From assembly GCA_052144935.1 (NCBI GenBank), contig JBKQPR010000296.1, forward strand, positions 1 through 64,000: a stretch of 64,000 nt of DNA, in the 5' to 3' direction. Of this stretch, positions 25,982 to 33,780 are shown in pieces. Under the pieces are notes generated by a model that saw nothing but the letters and a program-made list of their open reading frames with translations, made no database searches and had not been told where the DNA came from. The translations under genes were made by a program, and so were the position numbers. The stretch comes from JOPF133 sp052144935 (GTDB taxonomy: Bacteria > Acidobacteriota > Terriglobia > Bryobacterales > Bryobacteraceae). Position 1 is the first letter of the stretch. Every line of letters begins with the position of its first letter.

Positions 25982-26884
25982 ATGTCCGCCATTCCAAGAA
26001 GACACCGGTGGGAGATGCTCGCCGAAGGGGCTATTGAGGGCCTGATCCGGCTGTGCGGCGTCAGCGCCATCCTGTTCGTCTTTGGCATTTTCTTTTTCGT
26101 GTTTCGGGAAGGCTCGCCGCTGCTCTTCCGCGGCTTCAATTTTCGCGAGTTCTTCTTCAGCCAGGAGTGGTACCCGAGTTCGGAGAGCCACGTCCGGTAC
26201 GGAGTGCTGGCGCTGATCGCCGGCACTGCCAGCGTGACCGCGCTGGCGATGGCGATCGCGGTGCCGTTCGGCGTAGGGGCGGCGGTATTCATTTCCGAGT
26301 TCTGCGGATCTCGCGTCAGGGAGACGCTCAAGGTGGTGATCGAACTGCTGGCGGCCATTCCCTCGGTGGTGTGGGGATTCATCGGGTTGACGGTGATGAA
26401 TTCCCTGATCATCAGGCTCTTCCACACGCCCATCGGCCTGAACGTGCTGAACGGCGGCGTGATCCTCGCCCTGATGAGCGTACCGATTATCGTGTCCATC
26501 GGCGAAGACGCACTGAAGGCCGTGCCGGATTCCTATCGCGAGGCCGCGCTGGCCCTGGGCGTCACCCGGTGGCAACTGGTGCACCGCGTGCTTCTACCGG
26601 CGGCCAAGAACGGCCTACTGGCGGCCGTCCTGCTGGGAGCCGGCCGCGCGGCGGGCGAGACCATGGCGGTGCTGATGGCGACCGGCCACGCCGTGAAGAT
26701 CCCCACCAGCATCATGGATTCGGTGCGAACCCTGACTGCCACCATCGCGGCGGAATTGGGCGAAGCTCCGGTCCACTCGGATCATTACCAGATCCTGTTC
26801 GTCATCGGAATCCTGTTGTTTTCGATCACGTTCCTGGTCAACCTCACCGCAGACCTGGTGGTACGCGGGTTTCGGGGCAAATAG
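25982..26884 (+). CDS. pstC: Phosphate ABC transporter permease PstC
   Basis: A 300-residue inner-membrane permease with about six helices. The first is near residues 20-45 (LCGVSAILFVFGIFFFVF). The cytoplasmic coupling motif of binding-protein-dependent permeases, EAALALGVTRWQLVHRVLLP (about 180-199), contacts the ATPases. PstC pairs with PstA to form the phosphate channel; residues such as those in AGRAAGETMAVLMATG match the family. The start codon follows the pstS stop directly. Confidence 0.92.
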   Translation: MSAIPRRHRWEMLAEGAIEGLIRLCGVSAILFVFGIFFFVFREGSPLLFRGFNFREFFFSQEWYPSSESHVRYGVLALIAGTASVTALAMAIAVPFGVGAAVFISEFCGSRVRETLKVVIELLAAIPSVVWGFIGLTVMNSLIIRLFHTPIGLNVLNGGVILALMSVPIIVSIGEDALKAVPDSYREAALALGVTRWQLVHRVLLPAAKNGLLAAVLLGAGRAAGETMAVLMATGHAVKIPTSIMDSVRTLTATIAAELGEAPVHSDHYQILFVIGILLFSITFLVNLTADLVVRGFRGK

Positions 26885-26890
26885 CGAATC

Positions 26891-27775
26891 GTGTTTCAAG
26901 CCACTTCATTTGCGCGTCGTAAGCAACGAAGCGAAGTCATCGCCAGGGCGATGCTCCTGCTCATCACTCTGCTGATGGTTGCGCCGCTGGTGTTGATTGT
27001 AGGCTACCTGTTCTACCAAGCCTGGCCGATCCTGTCGTTGGACTTTCTCCTCACCAATCCGCGAAATGGCATGCGCGCCGGCGGTGTCTGGTCGCCTCTG
27101 CTGGGCACCATTTACCTGGTAGTCATCTCGCTGGCTATTGCTACGCCCATCGGGGTACTCGCAGCGGTTTTCCTAAACGAGTACGCCGCCGACAACTGGT
27201 TGACCCGCGGCATCAACCTCGCCGTAGTCAACCTGGCCGGCGTACCCAGCATCGTGCACGCCATGTTCGGACTGGGCGCTTTCGTGCTGTTTGCGGGCCT
27301 CGGCAAGTGCATCCTCGCGGCATCCCTGACGCTCGCGATCATGACCATGCCGGTGATCATCGCCAGCACCAAGGAATCGCTGGCCTCGGTGCCGATGAGT
27401 TTTCGCGAGGCCTGCTGGAACCTCGGCGCCACGCGTTGGCAGACCATTCGTCACGTCGTTCTGCCGAACTCCATCAGCGGGATCCTCACCGGGGTGATCT
27501 TGCAGGTCTCGCGCAGCGCCGGCGAAACCGCGCCCATCATGTTCACCGGCGCGGTGTTTTTCAAAGCCATCAAGGAAGGCGATCTCTTCGCCTACGGCCT
27601 GTTCGGCCAGACCATGGCGCTCTCCATGCACCTGTTCACCATCTCCACCCAGGTGCCCGACGTACCCAAGGCGCTTCCCTACGGCACCGCGGTCGTGCTG
27701 CTCGGCACCGTGCTACTGGTGAATGCCCTCGCCATCCTGATACGGATCCGCCTGCGCGCCCGGAGGAAGTGGTGA
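26891..27775 (+). CDS. pstA: Phosphate ABC transporter permease PstA
   Basis: A 294-residue permease with six predicted helices and the coupling motif EACWNLGATRWQTIRHVVLP (about 175-194). The conserved SRSAGETAPIMFTGAVFF follows. It forms the membrane channel with PstC. GTG start six bases after pstC, and its TGA overlaps the GTG of the first ATPase gene by four bases. Because the two ATPases that follow are different from each other, PstC and PstA may each dock with a specific one; this is inference. Confidence 0.92.
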   Translation: MFQATSFARRKQRSEVIARAMLLLITLLMVAPLVLIVGYLFYQAWPILSLDFLLTNPRNGMRAGGVWSPLLGTIYLVVISLAIATPIGVLAAVFLNEYAADNWLTRGINLAVVNLAGVPSIVHAMFGLGAFVLFAGLGKCILAASLTLAIMTMPVIIASTKESLASVPMSFREACWNLGATRWQTIRHVVLPNSISGILTGVILQVSRSAGETAPIMFTGAVFFKAIKEGDLFAYGLFGQTMALSMHLFTISTQVPDVPKALPYGTAVVLLGTVLLVNALAILIRIRLRARRKW

Positions 27776-28533
27776 ATTCCGGGAACATGGTGGAGATTGC
27801 CGGACTGCGGGTTCGATACGGACGGAGAGAGGTGCTGAAAGGCATCGATCTCAGCGTACGGCGCAACGAAGTGTTGGGCGTGATCGGCCCGGCCCAGTCG
27901 GGCAAGTCTACCCTGCTCAGGGCCATTAATCGAACCATTGAGGCGGTACCCGGCGCCGTGGTCACGGGCGTCATCCGAGTGGATGGTGAAGACGTGCGAG
28001 GCATTAAGGATGTTTCCACGCTGCGGCGCAAGATCGGAATGGTTGCGCCGCTGCCCGTGGGCCTTCCACTCTCGATTTTCGACAACGTGGCTTTCGCTCC
28101 CCGTATGGCGGGCATGCGCGACAAGCAGGACTTGGAGGCGCGCGTGGAGCGCTGCCTGCGACAGGCCGCGCTCTGGGATGAAGTGAAGGGCCGCCTCAAC
28201 AGCCTGGGGACGCGGCTTTCCGGCGGCCAGCAGCAGCGGCTGACGATTGCACGAGCCTTGTCTCACGACCCCGAAGTTCTGTGCCTCGACGAATTCTCCA
28301 TTGCCATCGATCCGGTGACCACTATGCGCATCGAAGACGTGCTCAAGCAGCTACGATCCCGCATCACCATCATCCTGGTCACGAACCTGGTCCAGCAGGC
28401 GCGCCGCCTGGCCGATCGCACGGCCTTCCTCTTGAATGGCGAGCTGGTGGAAGTGAACGACACCGAGCGGATCTTCTCGGAAACACCGGCCGATCGGAGA
28501 ACCTTCCAGTACGTGCGAGGGATCTTCGGATGA
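27772..28533 (+). CDS. pstB: PstB-like ATPase 1: intact signature, degenerate Q-loop and H-loop
   Basis: A 253-residue ABC ATPase of the PstB type. Walker A is GPAQSGKST (39-47), the signature is a perfect LSGGQQQR (149-156) and Walker B is VLCLDE (169-174). Unlike normal PstB, the Q-loop VFQ reads VAP (91-93), the D-loop is IAID instead of SALD (177-180), and the switch His in VTHN is Asn (VTN, 203-205). Its own Walker face is therefore expected to bind ATP but hydrolyse poorly, while its LSGGQ can complete the partner's site. GTG start overlapping pstA, preceded by GGAGG; an ATG at 27787 is an alternative. Overlaps the second ATPase gene by four bases. Confidence 0.9.
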   Translation: MNSGNMVEIAGLRVRYGRREVLKGIDLSVRRNEVLGVIGPAQSGKSTLLRAINRTIEAVPGAVVTGVIRVDGEDVRGIKDVSTLRRKIGMVAPLPVGLPLSIFDNVAFAPRMAGMRDKQDLEARVERCLRQAALWDEVKGRLNSLGTRLSGGQQQRLTIARALSHDPEVLCLDEFSIAIDPVTTMRIEDVLKQLRSRITIILVTNLVQQARRLADRTAFLLNGELVEVNDTERIFSETPADRRTFQYVRGIFG

Positions 28534-29312
28534 CAACCCCTGGCGCCACCTCCAACAGCATTCAGACCAGGGGTCTCAATCTCTGGTATGGCGACTTCCA
28601 GGCGCTCACCAACATCGATCTGAACGTCCGGCACGGCCAGATTACCGCGCTGATCGGCCCTTCGGGCTGCGGCAAGACGACCTTGCTGCGGTGCTTTAAC
28701 CGCATCAACGAGCGCTATGGCTACGTCCGGACCACGGGAGAAATCCAGATCCTCGGACAGAACATCTATGCTCCGGATATCTCGCTGATCGAGTTGCGCA
28801 AAGCCGTCGGCATGGTATTCCAGCGTCCCAATCCGCTGCCGATCTCGATTTATGAGAACCTGGTGTTTGGCCTGCGGGTGCATACCCCCCGGGGAAAACT
28901 GAAGAAGCCGGAACTGGATGGAGTGGTGGAAAAGGCGTTGCGCGAGGTATACCTCTGGGATGAGGTGAAGGACCGGTTGCGAGCGCGTGGCACGGACCTG
29001 CAACTGGCGGATCAGCAGAAACTCTGTATTGCGCGGCTCCTGCCGCTCAAGCCCGAAATTATCCTGATGGATGAACCCTGCTCGGCGCTGGACAGCGAGG
29101 CCACCCTCGGCATCGAGGAACTAATGCTCGCACTGGCGGGCCGTTATACCATCCTGGTGGTCACTCACAACATGGCGCAGGCCCGCCGGGTGAGCCAGGA
29201 ATGCGCCTTCATGCTGCTCGGCAAGGTGATTGAACACGATCGGACGGAGAGCCTGTTCCTCAATCCCAGAGACAGCCAAACCGCAGACTATGTGGAAGGC
29301 CGCTACGGCTAG
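28530..29312 (+). CDS. pstB: PstB-like ATPase 2: intact catalytic motifs, lost LSGGQ signature
   Basis: A 260-residue PstB-like ABC ATPase. Walker A GPSGCGKTT (43-51), Q-loop Gln98 in VFQRPNP, Walker B ILMDEP with Glu182, D-loop SALD (185-188) and switch His213 in VTHN are all canonical. The ABC signature LSGGQ is replaced by LQLAD (157-161, followed by QQK). The protein is the mirror image of the preceding ATPase, which has the signature but lacks the Q- and H-loop residues. Together they would make one catalytic site (this protein's Walker, Q and H elements with the partner's LSGGQ) and one degenerate site. A homodimer should be inactive. Confidence 0.9.
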   Translation: MTTPGATSNSIQTRGLNLWYGDFQALTNIDLNVRHGQITALIGPSGCGKTTLLRCFNRINERYGYVRTTGEIQILGQNIYAPDISLIELRKAVGMVFQRPNPLPISIYENLVFGLRVHTPRGKLKKPELDGVVEKALREVYLWDEVKDRLRARGTDLQLADQQKLCIARLLPLKPEIILMDEPCSALDSEATLGIEELMLALAGRYTILVVTHNMAQARRVSQECAFMLLGKVIEHDRTESLFLNPRDSQTADYVEGRYG

Positions 29313-29330
29313 CCGGAAAGGAGTTCAGCC

Positions 29331-31082
29331 ATGACTCTGCGAAGCAGGATTTTCCGCAAACTCCTCCTGACTGCTCTGCTTCTGATTCTGGTGACGTTGG
29401 GCAGCGCGGACTTCCTCCTGACCCGTTACACCGCCGGCCGCGAACTGAAGCATGCCGAGCAGGACATGGAACAGGCCGTTCAGATTCTCGCTCCGGCGCT
29501 GGCGGCCGTGGAAGCGGGGGTTTTGGGAGAGTGGGCCCGCCAGATGGACGAACGATCCCGGTCGCGAGTCACGATCATCGACCGCCAAGGCGTGGTGCTG
29601 GCCGATTCCCAACACGATCCGGCAACCATGGAGAACCACGCCGGGCGTCAAGAAGTGCAGGCTGCGCTCGCCGGGCGGCAGGGGACTGCGGTGCGGCGCA
29701 GCGCCACACTGGATGTCGACTTTTGCTACCTGGCTACGCCGGCCGTTCTGAAGGGACAATCCGGAGGCGTCCTGCGGCTCGCCGTGCCGCTCGATCGCAT
29801 CAGCATTGCCACCCGCGAGGTGGGGTGGCTGATGCTCCGGGCTTCCCTGTTCGCCGGCATCCTGGCGCTGCTGGTGGCATACTTCGTATCCCATATCTTC
29901 ACCCGCCGGGTGCGCCGCATCCAGACCTTCGCCCAAGAGCTGGTGAGAGCCGATTATTCCGGCACTCTAGCCACCCAATCCGACGATGAACTGGGTTCAG
30001 TGGCTCGCTCTTTGCGCGGCATGGCCGAACAATTCCGCGGCATGCTGAGCCGCCTTAACGAGGAGGCGTCGCAGCGCCGGGCGATCCTCGCCAGCATGGT
30101 GGAAGGCGTGCTCGCAGTGGATGGCGACTGCCACATCACATTCTGCAACGATTCCCTGGGCCGCGCCGTACGAGCCCCTACACCGGTTCCGGAAGGACTT
30201 CCTTTGCTGCACCTCATCCGCGACCCTGCCCTGCGAGACCAACTCGCACGGGTCCTCACAACGGGCGAAGCCACCCGCCAGAGAATGACGCTGCTGGCCG
30301 CGGGCGGGCGCACGTTCGAGGTGCAGGCCGCACCGCTGGATCATCACAATTGCAGGGGCGCGCTGGCCATCCTGCACGACGTCACGGAACACGAACACGT
30401 CGAGCGGGTTCGAAGAGACTTCGTCGCCAATATCTCGCATGAATTGCGGACGCCGCTGGCCGTGATCCGGGGATATGCGGAAACGCTGCTCGACGGGGCC
30501 TTGGAGGACAAGGAGAACGCCCGGAAGTTTCTCGAGATCATCTGCGCCCACACCATCCGGCTGGGAGATCTGGCGTCGGATCTCCTGGCCCTCTCCGAGT
30601 TGGAATTCGAGCGGACACCGGCGCCCGAGGAGCGCGTGTCCGTCCGAGAAGCTATTCAATCCGCGATTCGCACGGTGGAAGGCGAAGCGCTGGCGCGAGA
30701 CGTGAGCACCCGCGCGGGTGAAGTGGAAGACCTCTATATCATGGGACAGCGGTTCCGTCTGGAGCAGGCGCTGCAAAACCTGCTCCACAACGCGGTGGAA
30801 TTCAACCGGCCCGGCGGTGAAGTCCGGCTCGCCGCCACGAGGGTGGACGGCAAGGTTCGAATCACCGTGAACGACACTGGAGCCGGCATCCCCTCCGAGG
30901 AGCTTCCGCGCATCTTTGAGCGGTTCTATCGTGTCGATAAGGCGCGATTGCAGCAGACCGGTGGCGCGGGTCTGGGCCTCTCGATTGTGAAACACATCGT
31001 CGAGAAAATGTCCGGGACCGTCAGCGTGGAGAGCCGCTTGGGAAGGGGTTCGACTTTTAGCCTCTGGTTTCCCGCTGCATAA
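29331..31082 (+). CDS. phoR: PhoR-like sensor histidine kinase
   Basis: A 583-residue membrane histidine kinase. Order: TM1 (about 9-30), a periplasmic sensor region (about 31-165), TM2 (about 168-190, LFAGILALLVAYFVSHIF), HAMP (about 190-243), a PAS-like domain (about 250-355), HisKA with His370 in ANISHELRTPL, and HATPase with NLLHNAVEFN, DTGAGIP and GAGLGLSIVKHI. The architecture matches PhoR. It closes the pst operon, 18 bases after the second ATPase, with AAAGGAG before the ATG. No PhoB response regulator is encoded next to it or anywhere else in this window, so its partner must lie elsewhere. It probably senses phosphate status via the Pst-PhoU complex. Confidence 0.88.
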   Translation: MTLRSRIFRKLLLTALLLILVTLGSADFLLTRYTAGRELKHAEQDMEQAVQILAPALAAVEAGVLGEWARQMDERSRSRVTIIDRQGVVLADSQHDPATMENHAGRQEVQAALAGRQGTAVRRSATLDVDFCYLATPAVLKGQSGGVLRLAVPLDRISIATREVGWLMLRASLFAGILALLVAYFVSHIFTRRVRRIQTFAQELVRADYSGTLATQSDDELGSVARSLRGMAEQFRGMLSRLNEEASQRRAILASMVEGVLAVDGDCHITFCNDSLGRAVRAPTPVPEGLPLLHLIRDPALRDQLARVLTTGEATRQRMTLLAAGGRTFEVQAAPLDHHNCRGALAILHDVTEHEHVERVRRDFVANISHELRTPLAVIRGYAETLLDGALEDKENARKFLEIICAHTIRLGDLASDLLALSELEFERTPAPEERVSVREAIQSAIRTVEGEALARDVSTRAGEVEDLYIMGQRFRLEQALQNLLHNAVEFNRPGGEVRLAATRVDGKVRITVNDTGAGIPSEELPRIFERFYRVDKARLQQTGGAGLGLSIVKHIVEKMSGTVSVESRLGRGSTFSLWFPAA

Positions 31083-31083
31083 G

Positions 31084-31191
31084 CCAGCACCTGGACCTCC
31101 CGCTCGAAGCGCGCCATGCGTGCGGCATCTTCGGCGAACGCGGGCGGGAGCACTTTGATGGCGACGTCGCGATTCGGTTTGGTGTGCAGAT
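31084..31191 (-). pseudogene. Fossil of a Ser/Thr protein kinase N-lobe
   Basis: The minus strand reads TKPNRDVAIKVLPPAFAEDA then ARMARFEREVQVLA. This is the beta3 strand with the ATP-binding Lys (VAIK) and the alphaC helix of acidobacterial Pkn-type kinases. No glycine-rich loop or C-lobe is present. The match ends right at the phoR stop codon, showing that the rest of the kinase was lost when this junction formed. Confidence 0.7.
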
Positions 31192-31279
31192 TCCGACCCC
31201 AGCTATAAATACCGCAGCTATAAATAAAGTGTGCGGTGTCTGGGGACCGGTCTTTGCAAAATGAGACCCACGATCCCGG

Positions 31280-33667
31280 TTATAGCGCGGCTCGCACCGC
31301 CGCCGTCAGCTCGGCTTCGCTGGTCAAGCCTTCGAAACGCTTGAGCTGTTTGCCATCGCGGCCGAACACCACCGTCACCGGCAACGGTTCGAGCTTGAAC
31401 TGCTGGTTCAGCTCCGGGGAGCCGAGCGCCACCTGGTACTCCATGGGATGCTTTTTCAGGAACGGGACCACCCGCTCTTCGCCCTCTTCATCCATGGCCA
31501 CGCCTACCACCACCACGCCCCGGTCCTTGAGATCCTTTTGCAGCTTGTTAAAGCTGGGGATCTCCTGAATGCAGGGCACGCAATAGGTCGCCCAGAAGTC
31601 CACCACCAGCACTTTTCCAGCGAACTGGGAGGGTGACGCGAAGTGCGGCAGGCCGGCAGCGGCCGCGGGGGCTGCGCCAGCGGCACCAGCCGGGCCAGCC
31701 GGTGTAGTGCCAGTGGCAGAAGCGGCCGCGGTGACCGCGCCAGCGCCGGCGGTGACCGTGGGTGCGGCCGCAGGGGACGCCGCTTTTCCTTTCGACAGGA
31801 ACGCCAGGAACTCCGCCGTATCGCGCGTGAGACCGGGGAACGTGGCCAGCACCTTCTCGTCCGGGTCCAGGATCGCATAGTACGGTTCGGCGACGGTCTG
31901 GAACTTCTCCACCTCCAACTTCTGGTTGGCCTCCGAAACCGCGTCGGCGCCGTCGGCGTAGAGCTCCACGAGCACGAAGCGGCCCAGCTCAGCCGAAATC
32001 TCCGGCCGCGTGAACATGTTGGCCTTCATCCAATGGCAGTTGGCGCAGGCGTAGCCGGTGAAGTCCACCAGCACCAGCTTGCCTTCGCGCCGCGCCTGGT
32101 CGACCGCTTCACGATACTGGTCCTTCAACCACGCGGGGCCGCTCGCCCCAGTGCCCGCGCGGACGGCCTGGTCCGAAGCCGCGGGGACATACGCGTCCAG
32201 ATCTCCCAAGGGCGCGCCCGACATCCCCGGCGCGAGGGTGATGGCGAAGACCAGGAAGGCCATTCCGAGGAGCAGCCGGACGATGCCCATAGGTTCATCC
32301 GGCTTGACGCCTTCAAGGCGCAAGAATCCCAGCAGGTAGAGGCCGGCCATGGCGAACAGCACCATCCAGGCGGCCAGGAAGCGCTCGCGGGTGAGGAAGC
32401 CCCATTGCAGCACCTGATCCAGGCTGCTCAGGTATTTCAGGCTGGCCGCCAGGATGACAAAGCCCATTACCACCTTCACGCGCGCCATCCATCCGCCGCT
32501 GCGGGGCAGCTTCTTGAGATAGGAGGGAAACAGCGCCAGCAGAAAGAACGGCAAGGCCAGCCCGGCGGAGAAGGTCACCATGCCGGCGAGAGGGCGCACG
32601 CCGCCCGAACCCACCGAGGCCGCCAGCAGGGTCCCCACAAACGGCCCCACGCAGGCGAAGGAAGCCAGCGAGAACGTCAGCCCCATGAGCAGCGTTCCCG
32701 CGAAGCCGCCCTTTTCCGAAGAGGCGTTGAGCCTGGTCAGGATGCCCGATGGGAGGGTGATTTCGAAGGCTCCCAGCAGGCTCAGCCCGAACGCGATAAA
32801 CAGCGCCGCGATGAAGCCGTTGACCCAGGGATTGGACCCCAATTGCACGATGCCGAAGGGCCCCAGCGCCGCGGTAATCAATAGCCCGATGCCTGAAAAC
32901 AGCACGATGATCCCCAGGCAGAACACCACCGCCTGCGCCAAGCCGTCGCGGGGTGCCCCCGGGGCCCCGCCGGCTTGGCGGTTGAGGAAGTACGACATGG
33001 TGATGGGGATCATGGGGAAGACACAGGGCGTGAAAATGGATGCCAGGCCGAAGCCGAACGCCACCAGCAGGAAGCTGGCCAGGCCGCGATCCGCGCCGGC
33101 CGGTGGCACGCCGCCCGCGGGGACCGGCTTGGCCTCTTCAAACCCGGCGGGAATGGCCACGGCCGCTGTCGCGCCCGGCTCGACGTCGACCATCACCCGG
33201 CCGGTCCAGCGGCCAGGAACGCATTGGGTGTCGCTGCAGGTTTCGAAGCGGGCTTGGACGGAAAGCTCGGCGGGCCCCGGCGGCGCGCCCGCGGCAAGCT
33301 GGGTCTCCAGCAGAAAGGCGGCCTGGCCCTCGAAAGTTTCGGTGTCCGAGCCAAAGGTCTTATCGAAGGCGCGCTTGGGTTTCGCCTGAAGAACGCGCAC
33401 GCGTTCCACCAGAGCGGCGGGCCCAACCTGAAACGAAGCCGGAATGCCCGAGGGGCTGGAGGCTGCGTATAAGTGCCAGCCCGGTTGGATACGGGCCTCC
33501 GCGCGCAGCAGCACCTTTCCGCCCGGCGCGACGGTGGCCGGCTGGGCAGTAAGCGTCCAGTCGGCGTACTGCGGCTGGGCCCAGGCGCAGGCGCAACCTA
33601 GAATAGCGAGGCCAAAAAACTTGGACGCGGAGACGCGGGAGGTGCCCCTTGGGCCCGGAGAAAGCAC
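31280..33667 (-). CDS. DsbD-type thiol:disulfide interchange protein fused to a TlpA-like domain
   Basis: A protein of about 795 residues that brings reducing power across the membrane. Domains: periplasmic DsbD-alpha-like domain (about 30-165, paired Cys144/Cys149 in FETCSDTQC); eight-helix CcdA/DsbD membrane domain (about 197-480) with the two key Cys, 215 in FTPCVFP and 339 in FACVGPF; a thioredoxin-like gamma domain with CANC (541-544). After an Ala/Pro-rich linker (about 628-672) comes an extra redoxin domain of TlpA/ResA type with WATYCVPC (696-699). Ordinary DsbD ends after the gamma domain, so the last domain may be a built-in client for haem maturation or protein reduction. The start is uncertain: GTG at 33667 or TTG at 33673, no ribosome binding site, and a dispersed repeat overlaps the first codons. 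Confidence 0.85.
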   Translation of the reverse strand: MLSPGPRGTSRVSASKFFGLAILGCACAWAQPQYADWTLTAQPATVAPGGKVLLRAEARIQPGWHLYAASSPSGIPASFQVGPAALVERVRVLQAKPKRAFDKTFGSDTETFEGQAAFLLETQLAAGAPPGPAELSVQARFETCSDTQCVPGRWTGRVMVDVEPGATAAVAIPAGFEEAKPVPAGGVPPAGADRGLASFLLVAFGFGLASIFTPCVFPMIPITMSYFLNRQAGGAPGAPRDGLAQAVVFCLGIIVLFSGIGLLITAALGPFGIVQLGSNPWVNGFIAALFIAFGLSLLGAFEITLPSGILTRLNASSEKGGFAGTLLMGLTFSLASFACVGPFVGTLLAASVGSGGVRPLAGMVTFSAGLALPFFLLALFPSYLKKLPRSGGWMARVKVVMGFVILAASLKYLSSLDQVLQWGFLTRERFLAAWMVLFAMAGLYLLGFLRLEGVKPDEPMGIVRLLLGMAFLVFAITLAPGMSGAPLGDLDAYVPAASDQAVRAGTGASGPAWLKDQYREAVDQARREGKLVLVDFTGYACANCHWMKANMFTRPEISAELGRFVLVELYADGADAVSEANQKLEVEKFQTVAEPYYAILDPDEKVLATFPGLTRDTAEFLAFLSKGKAASPAAAPTVTAGAGAVTAAASATGTTPAGPAGAAGAAPAAAAGLPHFASPSQFAGKVLVVDFWATYCVPCIQEIPSFNKLQKDLKDRGVVVVGVAMDEEGEERVVPFLKKHPMEYQVALGSPELNQQFKLEPLPVTVVFGRDGKQLKRFEGLTSEAELTAAVRAAL

Positions 33668-33735
33668 AAACAAGAATTGAGCGCCGTGAGCCAAGCTGAA
33701 ATCACCAGTCCTTACCTGAGTCTTCTCGGCGTCAA
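33621..33735. repeat. Dispersed repeat family B, copy 1
   Basis: The block GGTGCCCCTTGGGCCCGGAG (33641-33660) is identical to one at 53366-53385. In both places it is followed, 53 to 75 bases further on, by TGAGTCTTCTCSGCGTCAA (33717-33735). The outer ends TTGGACGCGG and CGGCGTCAA form a short inverted repeat. Here the element spans the predicted start region of the DsbD gene and would contribute its first codons. Confidence 0.75.
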
Positions 33736-33780
33736 GCCTCCTTAGCTTTAGACGCACCGCTCGCGCGAAAGCTTCGGATC

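Noticed and set aside
30852..30868. GGTTCGAATC tRNA T-loop-like sequence
   Set aside because: Lies inside the ATPase domain of phoR, with no acceptor stem or anticodon arm around it.
31197..31250. AGCTATAAATA direct repeat and GTCTGGGGAC motif as a REP element or promoter
   Set aside because: Only two short AT-rich copies and one motif; not enough structure to call.
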